Source: Ancylobacter polymorphus
GTDB lineage: Bacteria > Pseudomonadota > Alphaproteobacteria > Rhizobiales > Xanthobacteraceae
Reading direction: 5' to 3'
Length of the DNA stretch: 64,000 nt
Assembly (NCBI RefSeq): GCF_022836935.1
Contig: NZ_CP083239.1
Location: 3,052,001 to 3,116,000, forward strand
The stretch's first letter is position 1; each line of letters opens with the position of its first letter. The position numbers and the translations under genes were made by a program. The notes below the pieces were generated by a model. That model saw only the letters and a list, made by a program, of their open reading frames with translations. It was not told the origin of the DNA and did no database searches. Of the stretch, positions 63,850 to 64,000 are shown in pieces.

Positions 63850-64000
63850 CCTCACGGGCGCTCGCCCGCTCCCCCTCCCGCGCACCGCGCTCTTCTGCGC
63901 GGCGCTGCTGGCCGCGTTGCTGGCCGCACCGACCTCGCATGCCTTCGATGGCACGCCGGGGGCGGACGCCCCTGCCGCGGCGACGCCCGGCAAGCCGCGC
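63836..64000 (+). CDS. Secreted protein, N-terminal part (runs off the right edge)
   Basis: The first 55 codons of a gene that starts within the end of ilvD (14-base overlap, different frame). The N-terminus has a signal peptide (hydrophobic residues about 17-31, cleavage after SHA), then a Pro/Ala-rich mature start. The overlap suggests coupling to ilvD. The function cannot be told from this part. Confidence 0.6.
   Translation, partial: MRISDLTGARPLPLPRTALFCAALLAALLAAPTSHAFDGTPGADAPAAATPGKPR

Noticed and set aside
1..64000. CRISPR array, complete insertion sequence, rRNA genes or complete prophage
   Set aside because: I saw no regularly spaced repeats, no transposase gene with terminal repeats, no rRNA sequence and no phage structural genes. 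The only mobile-element trace is the integrase fragment near 50.7 kb.

Overview
The window is GC-rich chromosomal DNA from an alphaproteobacterium. Several things point to the Hyphomicrobiales (Rhizobiales), most likely Xanthobacteraceae (Azorhizobium, Xanthobacter, Ancylobacter or Starkeya type): EcfG-type promoter sequences, a DUF2497/PopZ gene next to valS, a pcm-like/tolC pair, DUF3126 and DUF4087 proteins, and above all a hydrogenase cluster in the order hupTUV-hypF-hupSLC-hupDFGHJK-hypAB-hupR-hypCDE, which is the order known from Azorhizobium caulinodans. The species assignment is inference. Codon-level coding signal is strong on one strand at a time; the long open frames on the opposite strands are GC artefacts.

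Layout. 1-12.6 kb is mixed housekeeping: a truncated EamA transporter, an FAD monooxygenase, a RelE/HigA-like toxin-antitoxin pair, cysE, a gamma carbonic anhydrase, a rhomboid protease, a CBS protein, folE-hisI and an IscU-like scaffold. yidD and thrS follow (12.2-14.6 kb). At 15.3-21.7 kb is a signalling block: a response regulator with a SpoIIE-type phosphatase, a hybrid histidine kinase, a DivK-like receiver, a Na/Pi symporter, and RsbW-like and RsbV-like proteins, together the parts of a partner-switching system. A purine/pyrimidine-type permease with an unusual C-terminal domain (21.8-23.5 kb) is followed by a cobalamin riboswitch and a three-gene ABC importer (24.1-27.0 kb).

The core, 27.1-46.8 kb, is a [NiFe] uptake hydrogenase system. 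HupUV (hydrogen sensor), HupT (kinase) and HupR (sigma-54 activator) form the signalling chain. HupSL with cytochrome b HupC is the membrane-bound enzyme. HupD, F, G, H, J, K and HypA-F build the metal centre. A canonical sigma-54 promoter precedes hupS. A terminator follows hupC, and a second sigma-54-like element lies before hupD, so the maturation genes probably form a second regulated transcript. No hupE nickel permease follows hypE.

Right of the cluster, 46.8-51.2 kb is an accessory strip: small putative stress genes with EcfG-type promoters, orphan secreted proteins, and a decayed tyrosine-recombinase fragment beside tRNA-Asn. From 51.2 kb the window returns to conserved genes: an ABC exporter, tRNA-Cys, a pcm-like gene, tolC, popZ, valS, mgtC and ilvD, with a secreted-protein gene cut by the right edge.
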